DNA of 14,219 nucleotides from Chitinophagaceae bacterium (GCA_947461495.1 CANHLV010000016.1:1-14219); one strand, 5' to 3'; positions 1-6,607 are shown, counted from the stretch's first letter. Numbers and translations: made by a program. The notes: generated by a model not told the origin, from the sequence alone.

Positions 1-310
1 ATGTAGAGGCAATGGCATCTCCCAGTTTGCCTGCAGGAGCACCACCTGCATTAGGCGCCATGCTCGCCCAGAAAAAAGTATGATTCCAATGACCACCGCC
101 ATTATTACGAACTGCAGGACTGATACTTCCAGCGTGTTGTACTAGTTCTTCAATGGTTTTAGATTCATGCTCGGTACCAACGATGGCTTTGTTTAAATTA
201 TCAACATATGCCTGATGGTGTTTGCCATGATGTATGTGCATAGTTTGAGCATCAATATGAGGCTCAAGTGCTTCGTGTGCGTAAGGTAAAGGTGCTAGAG
301 TGAATGACAT
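1..310 (-). CDS. sod: Superoxide dismutase (Fe/Mn family), N-terminal part, cut by window edge
   Basis: This enzyme converts superoxide to hydrogen peroxide and oxygen in the cytoplasm. The reading frame starts at ATG (308-310) and runs off the left edge after 103 codons, about half of a usual 200-residue Fe/Mn SOD. The N-terminal helical-hairpin domain is clear: EPHIDAQTM at residues 16-24, then IHHGKHHQAYV at 26-36 with the first metal ligand His27, and NHTFFW at 76-81 with the second ligand His77. APNAGG at 85-90 is also typical. The last two ligands (Asp and His of the DxWEHAY region) lie outside the window. Fe and Mn forms cannot be told apart from this half. A consensus Bacteroidota -7 box lies about 36 nt upstream, so the gene probably has its own promoter. 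Confidence 0.95.
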   Translation of the reverse strand, partial: MSFTLAPLPYAHEALEPHIDAQTMHIHHGKHHQAYVDNLNKAIVGTEHESKTIEELVQHAGSISPAVRNNGGGHWNHTFFWASMAPNAGGAPAGKLGDAIAST

Positions 311-345
311 GTTATTATGATTTTATTGTTATAGAAATAAGAATG

Positions 346-353
346 CAAATTTA
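346..353 (-). promoter_or_regulatory. Putative -7 promoter box of sod
   Basis: Read on the minus strand this is TAAATTTG, a full match to the Bacteroidota -7 consensus TAnnTTTG, followed by C. It lies 36 nt before the sod start codon, giving a predicted leader of about 30 nt. No good -33 TTG is seen about 20 nt further upstream, so the site rests on the -7 box and its position. Confidence 0.55.
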
Positions 354-558
354 GGAAATAAAGGGTGAAAAATTGATTCTAGATTCTTGATCCTGGATAA
401 TTGATTCATGATAGTTGTTAGATAATTCTTGAACTTTTTTAGCATCTAGTATCCAGCTTTTCCAACGCAATGTCCCTTGCAGGAGACATTGCTGAGAAGT
501 AAGGTTATCCATATCTAGCATATCCAGCTTATCTAGCATATCCATCCTATCCAGCACC
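354..558. repeat. Degenerate repeat-rich spacer between tadA and sod
   Basis: At 513-557 there are five tandem copies of a 9-bp unit in two alternating forms (atctagcat, atccagctt, atctagcat, atccatcct, atccagcac), so 513-530 and 531-548 also form an 18-bp imperfect tandem pair. Related fragments recur at 443-458 and, more degenerate, at 373-410. Between them, 467-476 pairs with 483-492 to form a 10-bp stem with one G-T pair and a 6-nt loop. The minus strand stays open from a GTG at 557 to a TAA at 351, 68 codons, because the 9-bp unit is free of stops in that frame. The product would be low-complexity (MLD and LDM repeats, then SQQCLLQGTLRWKSW) with no domain that I recognise. I read this as an intergenic repeat element, not a confident gene. 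Confidence 0.6.
467..492. repeat. Inverted repeat (10-bp stem, 6-nt loop)
   Basis: GCAATGTCCC at 467-476 pairs with GAGACATTGC at 483-492, with one wobble pair and the loop ttgcag. It sits inside the repeat-rich spacer between tadA and sod. There is no adjoining T-run on either strand, so a simple intrinsic terminator is unlikely. Confidence 0.6.
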
Positions 559-996
559 TCACCTCAACCTCTTAAAAAACTCCTTCATCAACCCCGCACA
601 ATCCTCTTCCATTACACCGCCCACAATTTCTGTTTTGGGATGAAAAGGATTGTTGGTTCCGGTGCTTCTTCTGTAACTGTTTTTTTCATCATAAGTACCA
701 AATACAATGCGTCCGATTTTGCTCCAATATAAGGCTCCACTGCACATCAGACAAGGTTCTACAGTTACATACAAGGTAGCTTCGGGTAAATATTTACTGC
801 CCAAAAATTGATAAGCAGTTGTAAGGGCGAGAATCTCTGCATGCGCTGTGCTATCATTCAGCAATTCAACCTGGTTATGAGCCCTCGCAATAATTTTATC
901 TTGCAATACAACCACAGCTCCAATGGGTACTTCATCTTTGTCGAATGCTTTTTGTGCTTCTGCTATGGCGATTTTCATGTAATGTTCGTCAGTCAT
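559..996 (-). CDS. tadA: TadA-type nucleoside (tRNA adenosine) deaminase
   Basis: This is a zinc-dependent deaminase of the cytidine deaminase-like fold. The bacterial family member TadA converts adenosine to inosine at the wobble position 34 of tRNA-Arg(ACG). All catalytic motifs are present in 145 residues: AHAE at 51-54, with zinc ligand His52 and proton shuttle Glu54, and PCLMC at 81-85, with zinc ligands Cys82 and Cys85. VPIGAVVV at 23-30 is the usual early strand. The length is slightly short of E. coli TadA but normal for the family. The loop after FGTYDEKNSY (99-108) differs from the proteobacterial form, so a related purine or guanine deaminase role cannot be fully excluded. The gene is followed by a 248-nt repeat-rich spacer before sod on the same strand. 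Confidence 0.85.
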   Translation of the reverse strand: MTDEHYMKIAIAEAQKAFDKDEVPIGAVVVLQDKIIARAHNQVELLNDSTAHAEILALTTAYQFLGSKYLPEATLYVTVEPCLMCSGALYWSKIGRIVFGTYDEKNSYRRSTGTNNPFHPKTEIVGGVMEEDCAGLMKEFFKRLR

Positions 997-1291
997 TGTA
1001 TTATGTATTCATTTTTTTGAAAGATAATATTTATTTATGGGTGTTTGAATAAAGTTCATTGGGAGTAAATAAACTTTAGTGGAAATATTTGGCTGTTCGA
1101 GTTGGGCGGACGTAATATTGCGATATTGCGATATTGCAATATCGCAATATTACGACAGAGAAAATTGCAACAGCCCACCCCAACACCATACCAATTAATA
1201 ATTCCTTAATCCATTCCTGTTTTTAAACTTCGAAATCCTAACCAACCAACCTATCCAATAACATCACTTATCTTTATCTAAAATTCCTCAA
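997..1291. other. Divergent intergenic region between tadA and the aldehyde dehydrogenase gene
   Basis: This 295-nt spacer contains no credible gene. It holds weak -7-like boxes for each side: TATCTTTC on the minus strand at 1019-1026, and TATCTTTA on the plus strand at 1269-1276. Neither has a clear -33 partner. It also holds a large palindrome at 1111-1154 (listed separately). From 1174 to 1291 the plus strand has only two G residues in 118 nt, so the leader of the aldehyde dehydrogenase gene would be almost G-free. Confidence 0.5.
1111..1154. repeat. 44-bp near-perfect palindrome built from ATATTGCG units
   Basis: The arm 1111-1129 (CGTAATATTGCGATATTGC) is the exact reverse complement of 1136-1154. 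The six central bases also pair except for one G/T position (1130/1135), so the whole 44 bp is self-complementary apart from a single wobble. A second register gives a perfect 28-bp palindrome at 1123-1150. Two direct ATATTGCG copies (1115-1122, 1123-1130) and a third partial copy lie in the left arm. No T-run follows on either strand. Its role is unknown; candidates are a protein-binding site, a mobile palindromic repeat, or an RNA hairpin. Confidence 0.85.
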
Positions 1292-2665
1292 ATGCCTACT
1301 GTAAATGAGCTAAATACAATGCGAAGCTTTTTTGAAAGCGGTGTCACAAAATCATACGAGTTCAGAAAATCACAACTGCTCAAATTCAAATCAGTTATTG
1401 AAAAATACGAAAGCGACATCTATCAAGCGTTATATGCCGATTTGAAAAAATCTCCTGAAGATTGCTGGGCAACTGAAAATGGACTATTACTTGCTGAAAT
1501 CAACAACGCCATTGATCAATTACATCATTGGATGGAACCTAAGAAAGTGCCCACCAACTTGTTGAATTTACCTTCGAAGAGTTTTATTATGAATGAACCT
1601 TTGGGCGTGGTATTGATTATCAGTCCCTGGAATTATCCTTTGCAATTATTGCTCAAACCTGCAGTGGGTGCAATCGCCGCAGGAAATTGCTTGGTTTTGC
1701 ATTCCTCGCATTTCGCTCCGGCAACATCAGCTTTGATGAAGAAAATGATTGAAGAAGCATTCGATAGTAATTACATTTTATTTGTTGAGGGTGATGGTGC
1801 AGTAACGGTGCCCGGCATGATGAATCATTTTGTTTTCGATCATGTAATGTTTACCGGTAGTACCGCCATTGGCAAAGCAGTATATCAGCTTGCGGCTAAA
1901 GAGTTGGTTCCTGTAACACTTGAGCTTGGTGGAAAATCTCCTTGCGTAGTTGAAGCAGATGCTGATATCAAAGTGGCAGCCAAAAGAATTGCTTCTATTA
2001 AATTCTCTAACTGCGGACAAATTTGTATCGCACCTGATTATGTTCTTTTGCATGAATCAGTAAAAGAGAAAATGGTGAAGGCGTTGATTGAATCAATAAT
2101 ACAGTTTTATGGTTCAGATGTTTCAAAGACTGAGCATTATGGAAAAATCATCAATGAAAAACAATTCAATAGATTGGTAGCCTATTTACAACAAGGAAAT
2201 ATATTACATGGTGGTCATCATGACAAATCTAAATTATTCATTGAGCCGACAATAATAGATAATGTTGATTTGAACAGTCCAATTATGCAGGAAGAAATCT
2301 TTGGTCCGGTATTGCCCATCATCAGTTTTAAAACAAAAGAAGAGGCGTTGAAAATCATTTCACTGAATAAGAATCCATTGGCATTTTATGTGTTCACTAC
2401 AGATAAAACCAAAGAAAAAAACTGGCTCAATGATGTGGCTTTTGGTGGCGGTTGTGTCAACAATGCAGGATTACATTTCATGAATAAAAACTTACCCTTT
2501 GGTGGAAGAGGATTTAGCGGCACAGGAAGATACCATGGTAAATTCAGCTTCGAAACTTTCAGTCATCAGAAATCTGTTTTGAAATCACCCAACTGGTTTG
2601 ATCCTTCTATGAAGTATCCTCCATTAAAAGGAAAATTGAGTTTGTTGAAAAAAATGATAAGATAA
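1292..2665 (+). CDS. Class 3 (ALDH3-like) aldehyde dehydrogenase
   Basis: This is an NAD(P)-dependent oxidation enzyme that turns aldehydes, probably aliphatic or fatty ones, into acids. It has 457 residues, the short ALDH3 length. Visible motifs are SPWNYP at 111-116 (oxyanion Asn114), FTGS at 187-190, ELGGKSP at 211-217 (general base Glu211), the catalytic loop CGQIC at 241-245 (nucleophile Cys245), EEIFGP at 334-339, and the ALDH3 C-terminal block LPFGGRGFSGTGRYHGK followed by FSFETFSH. One feature is unusual: where relatives have KPSE after the GN-cofactor strand, this protein reads HSSH at 137-140, so the Lys and Glu that normally hold the adenosine ribose are missing. All catalytic residues remain. 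The next gene begins 6 nt downstream, so the pair is probably co-transcribed. Confidence 0.9.
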   Translation: MPTVNELNTMRSFFESGVTKSYEFRKSQLLKFKSVIEKYESDIYQALYADLKKSPEDCWATENGLLLAEINNAIDQLHHWMEPKKVPTNLLNLPSKSFIMNEPLGVVLIISPWNYPLQLLLKPAVGAIAAGNCLVLHSSHFAPATSALMKKMIEEAFDSNYILFVEGDGAVTVPGMMNHFVFDHVMFTGSTAIGKAVYQLAAKELVPVTLELGGKSPCVVEADADIKVAAKRIASIKFSNCGQICIAPDYVLLHESVKEKMVKALIESIIQFYGSDVSKTEHYGKIINEKQFNRLVAYLQQGNILHGGHHDKSKLFIEPTIIDNVDLNSPIMQEEIFGPVLPIISFKTKEEALKIISLNKNPLAFYVFTTDKTKEKNWLNDVAFGGGCVNNAGLHFMNKNLPFGGRGFSGTGRYHGKFSFETFSHQKSVLKSPNWFDPSMKYPPLKGKLSLLKKMIR

Positions 2666-2671
2666 ATTTGG

Positions 2672-3361
2672 ATGCTGACAATTAAAAATAAAAAAATGAA
2701 AGGAATTCTCATTGGTTCACTAATTCTCATCGCAGGAGTAATTGTTTTCGTTGTTACACCTACCCAAAAAAATAAAAACATGAATTTCAGACAAAGAACC
2801 ACTAAGTTGTTTTATCCCGTTATCATGAAAGTGAGTAAATCAACGATACTTAGTAATGTAGGTGAACAACAAATAAAACCTGTAGTGAATTTTTATTCGC
2901 TGGGATTACAATTGATAAATGGTACGATGCTTGATTTCTCAACTTTGAAAGGAAAAAAAATCATGATTGTCAACACTGCTTCTGACTGTGGCTTCACTGG
3001 TCAATACGAAGAGCTAGAATCATTATATCAACAACACAAAGACAGTTTGGTCATCATTGGAATTCCAGCCAATGATTTTGCCAATCAGGAAAATTATTCA
3101 AATGAAAAAATTGCTGGCTTTTGTAAAATCAATTATGGCGTAACATTTCCACTCGCTGAGAAAGGTATTGTTATCAAAAATAGTAACCAACTTTCGTTAT
3201 ATAAATGGCTTTCTGATAAATCACTCAATGGATGGAACGACCAAGCTCCCACCTGGAATTTCTGTAAATACATTATTGATGAAAACGGCACGCTGACTTA
3301 TTTTTTAAATTCTTCGGTGAGCCCGTTGGGGAAGGAGTGTGGGAAGGCGTTGGGGTTTTGA
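2672..3361 (+). CDS. Membrane-anchored glutathione peroxidase family protein
   Basis: This is a thiol peroxidase of the GPx family, reducing hydrogen or lipid peroxides. Residues 12-29 form one hydrophobic segment after a lysine-rich start, so the protein is probably tethered with its catalytic domain outside the cytoplasmic membrane; a cleaved signal peptide is less likely. The GPx domain covers about 75-225: NTASDCGFTGQYEELESLY at 101-119 with peroxidatic Cys106, NDFANQE at 134-140 with Gln139, and WNF at 195-197 with Trp195 and Asn196. Cys151 in FCKINYG lies where thioredoxin-dependent GPx enzymes have their resolving cysteine, so thioredoxin-type reduction is likelier than glutathione (inference). 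The start is uncertain: ATG at 2672 or the in-frame ATG at 2696 (Met9). The last codons are unusually G-rich and lead into a repeat element. Confidence 0.88.
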   Translation: MLTIKNKKMKGILIGSLILIAGVIVFVVTPTQKNKNMNFRQRTTKLFYPVIMKVSKSTILSNVGEQQIKPVVNFYSLGLQLINGTMLDFSTLKGKKIMIVNTASDCGFTGQYEELESLYQQHKDSLVIIGIPANDFANQENYSNEKIAGFCKINYGVTFPLAEKGIVIKNSNQLSLYKWLSDKSLNGWNDQAPTWNFCKYIIDENGTLTYFLNSSVSPLGKECGKALGF

Positions 3362-3480
3362 AGCCTCATCCCCCAACCCCTCTCCAATAGAGAGGGGAGC
3401 AAAAAGAATTATTCTCTGAACGAATAACACCAAACACCAAACGCCAAACAACTTCCCCCTTTGGGGGATTGAGGGGGCTT
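3361..3480. repeat. C/G-rich intergenic repeat element with hairpins, between convergent genes
   Basis: The outer ends are loosely inverted: aagcctcatccccca at 3361-3375 against the complement of 3462-3480. Two hairpins lie inside: CCCCTCTC at 3377-3384 with GAGAGGGG at 3390-3397 (loop caata), and CCCCC at 3455-3459 with GGGGG at 3463-3467 (loop ttt). A third pairing, 3349-3355 with 3371-3377, reaches back into the end of the peroxidase gene and would compete with the first hairpin. No proper U-run follows any of them. Its position between the ends of two convergent genes suggests a bidirectional terminator or RNA 3'-end stabiliser. Similar C/G-rich repeats downstream of genes are common in Bacteroidota genomes. 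Confidence 0.6.
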
Positions 3481-4516
3481 AGAGAGGACAATTCTGATGA
3501 TAATCAATAATCTCAATCGGAGTGTGTTGAAACTCATAATCTTTGTAGTGTACTGCAATTTCATCCAGCACATCAAAAACAGCTTCAGGTGTGGGAAGTG
3601 TAACCAGTTTATACCTGTAGTCTCTTATTCCAGGCAGACCTTTCAAATAATTGGTATAATGTCTGCGCATTTCATTGATACCTACGATAGAACCTTTCCA
3701 TTCAACAGAACGATGTAAATGTTTTTTACAAACTGCAATTCTTTCTTCCAAAGTTGGAGAAGGCAGAATGGTTTTATCTTTTAGATATGCTTTGATTTCT
3801 CTGAATATCCAAGGGTAACCAATAGCAGCACGACCAATCATGATGCCGTCGACACCATATCTATTTTTGTATTCAAATGCTTTTTGAGGACTGTCGATAT
3901 CTCCATTTCCAAATATGGGCATGGTGATGCGAGGATTGTTTTTCACTTTTGCAATTAAGGTCCAATCAGCTTGGCCTTTGTATAACTGACTTCTAGTTCT
4001 GCCATGTATAGATAATGCTTTTACACCAACATCCTGTAATCTTTCAGCAACCTCTTCAATATTTTTACTGTTATCATCCCAGCCTAATCTTGTTTTTACA
4101 GTTACGGGAAGATTGGTGCTCTTCACAACGGCTTCGGTTAAACGAATCATCAAGTCAATATCTTTCAACACACCGGCGCCTGCTCCTTTGTTCACTACTT
4201 TTTTTACCGGACATCCAAAATTAATATCAACTAGATCAGGATTTACGGTTTCACAAATTCTGGCACTCATCGCCATCGCCTCTTCATCGCCACCAAATAT
4301 TTGAATCCCAAAAGGTCTTTCCTCTTCTGAGAAATCCAATTTTTGTTTGCTTTTCATGGCATCACGAATCAGGCCTTCACTGCTGATGAATTCGCTGTAC
4401 ATGAGGTCGGCGCCATTGTCTTTGCAAACAGCTCTGAATGGCGGGTCGCTGACATCTTCCATTGGCGCCAATAACAATGGAAATTCGGGTAATATGATAT
4501 TGCCGATTTGAGGCAT
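3479..4516 (-). CDS. dusB: tRNA-dihydrouridine synthase (DusB-like)
   Basis: This FMN- and NADPH-dependent enzyme reduces uridine to dihydrouridine in the tRNA D-loop. The 345 residues carry the full Dus set: LLLAPMEDVSDPPFR at 14-28 (FMN-binding N-terminus of the TIM barrel), INFGCPVKKV at 98-107 with catalytic acid Cys102, KTRLGW at 141-146 with FMN-contact Lys141, SIHGRTR at 169-175 with His171, FGNGDI at 202-207, and DGIMIGRAAIGYPWIF at 223-238. The C-terminal helical tRNA-binding domain has RRHYTNYLKGLPG at 284-296. The length is typical, and the DusB subfamily is inferred from overall motif form. The stop codon abuts the C/G-rich repeat. The start is 46 nt from a divergent gene, with a good promoter in that gap. 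Confidence 0.93.
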   Translation of the reverse strand: MPQIGNIILPEFPLLLAPMEDVSDPPFRAVCKDNGADLMYSEFISSEGLIRDAMKSKQKLDFSEEERPFGIQIFGGDEEAMAMSARICETVNPDLVDINFGCPVKKVVNKGAGAGVLKDIDLMIRLTEAVVKSTNLPVTVKTRLGWDDNSKNIEEVAERLQDVGVKALSIHGRTRSQLYKGQADWTLIAKVKNNPRITMPIFGNGDIDSPQKAFEYKNRYGVDGIMIGRAAIGYPWIFREIKAYLKDKTILPSPTLEERIAVCKKHLHRSVEWKGSIVGINEMRRHYTNYLKGLPGIRDYRYKLVTLPTPEAVFDVLDEIAVHYKDYEFQHTPIEIIDYHQNCPL

Positions 4517-4537
4517 AGATAATTTGTATATTGCAGG

Positions 4538-4568
4538 CGAAATTACAATTTAAAAACCGTCTATGCAA
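4538..4568 (-). promoter_or_regulatory. Putative dusB promoter (-33 TTG, 20 nt, -7 TAATTTCG)
   Basis: On the minus strand TTG (4566-4568) is followed after 20 nt by TAATTTCG (4538-4545), one base off TAnnTTTG. The spacing is the same as in the mreB promoter candidate. The -33 element lies inside codon 2 of the divergent protease gene, so the two genes share promoter and coding bases. Confidence 0.5.
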
Positions 4569-5549
4569 TACAAGAGCAATAAAGGTTTTACCGGACTAGG
4601 ACAATTAGGAATGCTGATATTGTTTATCGGCGTTGGAATGATACTAGCTGCTATCATTCAATTTATTATTGGAATGCAAATGATTCCTTCGGGAACAACA
4701 TTTGAAAAAATGGGTGATGCGATGATGAAAGCCTTGGAAGACCCTAAAAATGTGAATGCGGCTAGGTGGTTGCAATTCTTCAGCACATTGATGATGTTTT
4801 GTATCCCAGCTTTAATGTATTCTTTTGTTTGTAATGGCAGGCAAATGCTTTGGTTGGGTTTTAGTAAACACATCAATATCCAACAAATAGTGATTGGGTT
4901 TTTAATCATTTTCACTGCTAATATTGCGGCTGGTAGTTTACAGGATTTGACAGAAATGATAACCAAACATTTCCCTTCATTAGATGCTTATGCCATCAAA
5001 CTGGAGAAAATGTATAACGATCAGGTGATGGCATTGAGTCATATTCAGGGCGTTCCTGATTTATTGTTGTCATTGGTCATCATGGCGTTTTTGCCGGCTA
5101 TGTTTGAAGAGTTATTTTTCAGAGGTGCCTTACAACAAATACTAATTAAATGGTGGAAGAAACCGCTCATTGCCATCATTGTAACTTCTTTTATTTTTAG
5201 TTTGATTCACATGTCGGTGTATTTGTTTTTAAGCAGAGCTGTATTGGGTTTTGTATTGGGATTGATGTTCTACAAAACAAAAAATATCTGGGTGAATATC
5301 GTTGCTCATTTTTTAAATAATGCGATTGCTGTATTTCAGGTTTATGTATTAACAATGAACAACAAGAAAATTGATGTGAGTAAAATGGATGTGAAAATGG
5401 ATTGGTGGTTTGGACTAGTAGGCGCAGTTGCCTTATACTATCTTTTTGTTTATTTGAAAAAACATTCTGAAATCAATAGCATGAAAATTTACAGTCTTGA
5501 ACAATCAAAAATAACCAAAGACATTTTTGGAAATACAGCTTCCAATTAA
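4563..5549 (+). CDS. CPBP (Abi/Rce1-type) intramembrane metalloprotease
   Basis: This multi-pass membrane protein of 328 residues has the CPBP family active site. Motif 1 is EELFFRG at 182-188 (Glu182, Glu183, Arg187), motif 2 is FSLIH at 212-216 (His216), and motif 3 is HFLNN at 249-253 (His249, Asn253). These residues match the Rce1-type glutamate protease site. Hydrophobic segments lie near 15-38, 70-90, 105-125, 165-182, 200-218, 223-238, 242-262 and 282-300, leaving a charged C-terminal tail. Family members range from CAAX-like proteases to bacteriocin-immunity proteins, and the substrate here cannot be read from sequence. The gene is divergent from dusB and convergent with the alkB-like gene, and its stop codon overlaps that gene's stop. 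Confidence 0.88.
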   Translation: MQYKSNKGFTGLGQLGMLILFIGVGMILAAIIQFIIGMQMIPSGTTFEKMGDAMMKALEDPKNVNAARWLQFFSTLMMFCIPALMYSFVCNGRQMLWLGFSKHINIQQIVIGFLIIFTANIAAGSLQDLTEMITKHFPSLDAYAIKLEKMYNDQVMALSHIQGVPDLLLSLVIMAFLPAMFEELFFRGALQQILIKWWKKPLIAIIVTSFIFSLIHMSVYLFLSRAVLGFVLGLMFYKTKNIWVNIVAHFLNNAIAVFQVYVLTMNNKKIDVSKMDVKMDWWFGLVGAVALYYLFVYLKKHSEINSMKIYSLEQSKITKDIFGNTASN

Positions 5550-6607
5550 ACAGATCTTTTTGCTGATGCTGTAATTTTTTTGATTTTAGGATTCATAATT
5601 GCAAACCACAATACCGGAACTAGGGAAAGAATCATACTGCCGGGATATCCTGTAGGTAGTTGTGGTGCATCATCATGATGTTCCAGCAATTGATATTTTT
5701 TACTTGCCAAATAATGATGATCGCTATGTCGGCTTAATTCAAAAAGCATTATTCTGCCAATCGGATGATTGCTGTTCCAGCTGTGCCATGGCATGGCACG
5801 CTCATACAACCCAATCTCTTTTTTCTTCCTTACCAGACCATAATGTTCAACATAATTTACGGTTTCGAGCAACAAGATTCCTATAAATGCTGCAATAAGA
5901 AAATATAGGGTGATTGTCTTGCCAAAAAATAAAAATAGAACAATCACCAACAACAGTTGAATGATGTGGGCTTGTATCATTTCATTATGAATACTGATAT
6001 AATTCCTGTTTTTTTTCCGGCAATCTTCATTGGCAATTTTCCAGGCGGATAAATAAGAAAACAGAATTGTTCTGAAATAGAAAAAATAAACGGGCTCATT
6101 CAATCTGGCGCTACTCGGATCTTCTTGAGTGGCTACGTTTTTATGATGTCCTTTATTGTGTTCAATATAAAAATGCATGTATAAGGAAGAGGCTAGTAAT
6201 GTTTTGGCGAGGATTCTTTCAAATGCGTTAATCCTATGTCCTAATTCATGACCAACATTGATGCCAAATGTTCCGCAAAGCAAACCCATGCTGCAAATTC
6301 TACCAGCAATCTCTATGTTCTTCAGATTTGGTTGCTGAAAAGAATATAAAAAATAAATCAACGTTGCGTATTGAAACGGAACGATGATATACAGCATATA
6401 GTCGTAACCTTTATGATACCGGGCAATTTCTTTTTCGGCTTCATTTAAATTTGTTTTGTTGGGTGTAAGAAATAACTCCAATAATGGAATCAGCACCCAT
6501 GCATACAACATCGGAAGCCAGGTGATCCAACCTTCCATAGAGAAAGACAGGATGCCTGTAAAATAAAGAGTAGCTGGCGATAGGTATTTGAACAAGCGAA
6601 TCGACAT
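5546..6607 (-). CDS. alkB: AlkB-type membrane di-iron hydroxylase (alkane 1-monooxygenase family)
   Basis: This integral membrane non-haem di-iron enzyme is expected to hydroxylate terminal carbons of alkanes or fatty chains using O2 and electrons from rubredoxin or a similar donor. All AlkB histidine motifs are present in 353 residues: HELGH at 120-124, EHNKGHH at 149-155, NYVEHYGL at 251-258 and RHSDHHY at 293-299. A HSWNSNH stretch at 275-281 lies between the last two. Around six membrane segments surround these motifs. The protein is somewhat shorter than the Pseudomonas AlkB (about 400). No rubredoxin or rubredoxin reductase lies in the window, so the electron donor is encoded elsewhere. 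The true substrate is open, because many Bacteroidota carry AlkB relatives without known alkane growth. This AlkB is not the DNA-repair dioxygenase of the same name. Confidence 0.9.
   Translation of the reverse strand: MSIRLFKYLSPATLYFTGILSFSMEGWITWLPMLYAWVLIPLLELFLTPNKTNLNEAEKEIARYHKGYDYMLYIIVPFQYATLIYFLYSFQQPNLKNIEIAGRICSMGLLCGTFGINVGHELGHRINAFERILAKTLLASSLYMHFYIEHNKGHHKNVATQEDPSSARLNEPVYFFYFRTILFSYLSAWKIANEDCRKKNRNYISIHNEMIQAHIIQLLLVIVLFLFFGKTITLYFLIAAFIGILLLETVNYVEHYGLVRKKKEIGLYERAMPWHSWNSNHPIGRIMLFELSRHSDHHYLASKKYQLLEHHDDAPQLPTGYPGSMILSLVPVLWFAIMNPKIKKITASAKRSV

Noticed and set aside
513..557. Possible CRISPR-like array from the regular 9/18-bp repeats
   Set aside because: The repeats are adjacent with no spacers, too short, and no cas gene is near.
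808..1020. Plus-strand 70-codon ORF opposite tadA
   Set aside because: It is antisense to a well-supported deaminase gene and encodes no recognisable domain.
5546..6607. DNA-repair AlkB (2-oxoglutarate dioxygenase)
   Set aside because: The protein is multi-pass membrane with HELGH, EHNKGHH and RHSDHH motifs. The name match is only coincidence.
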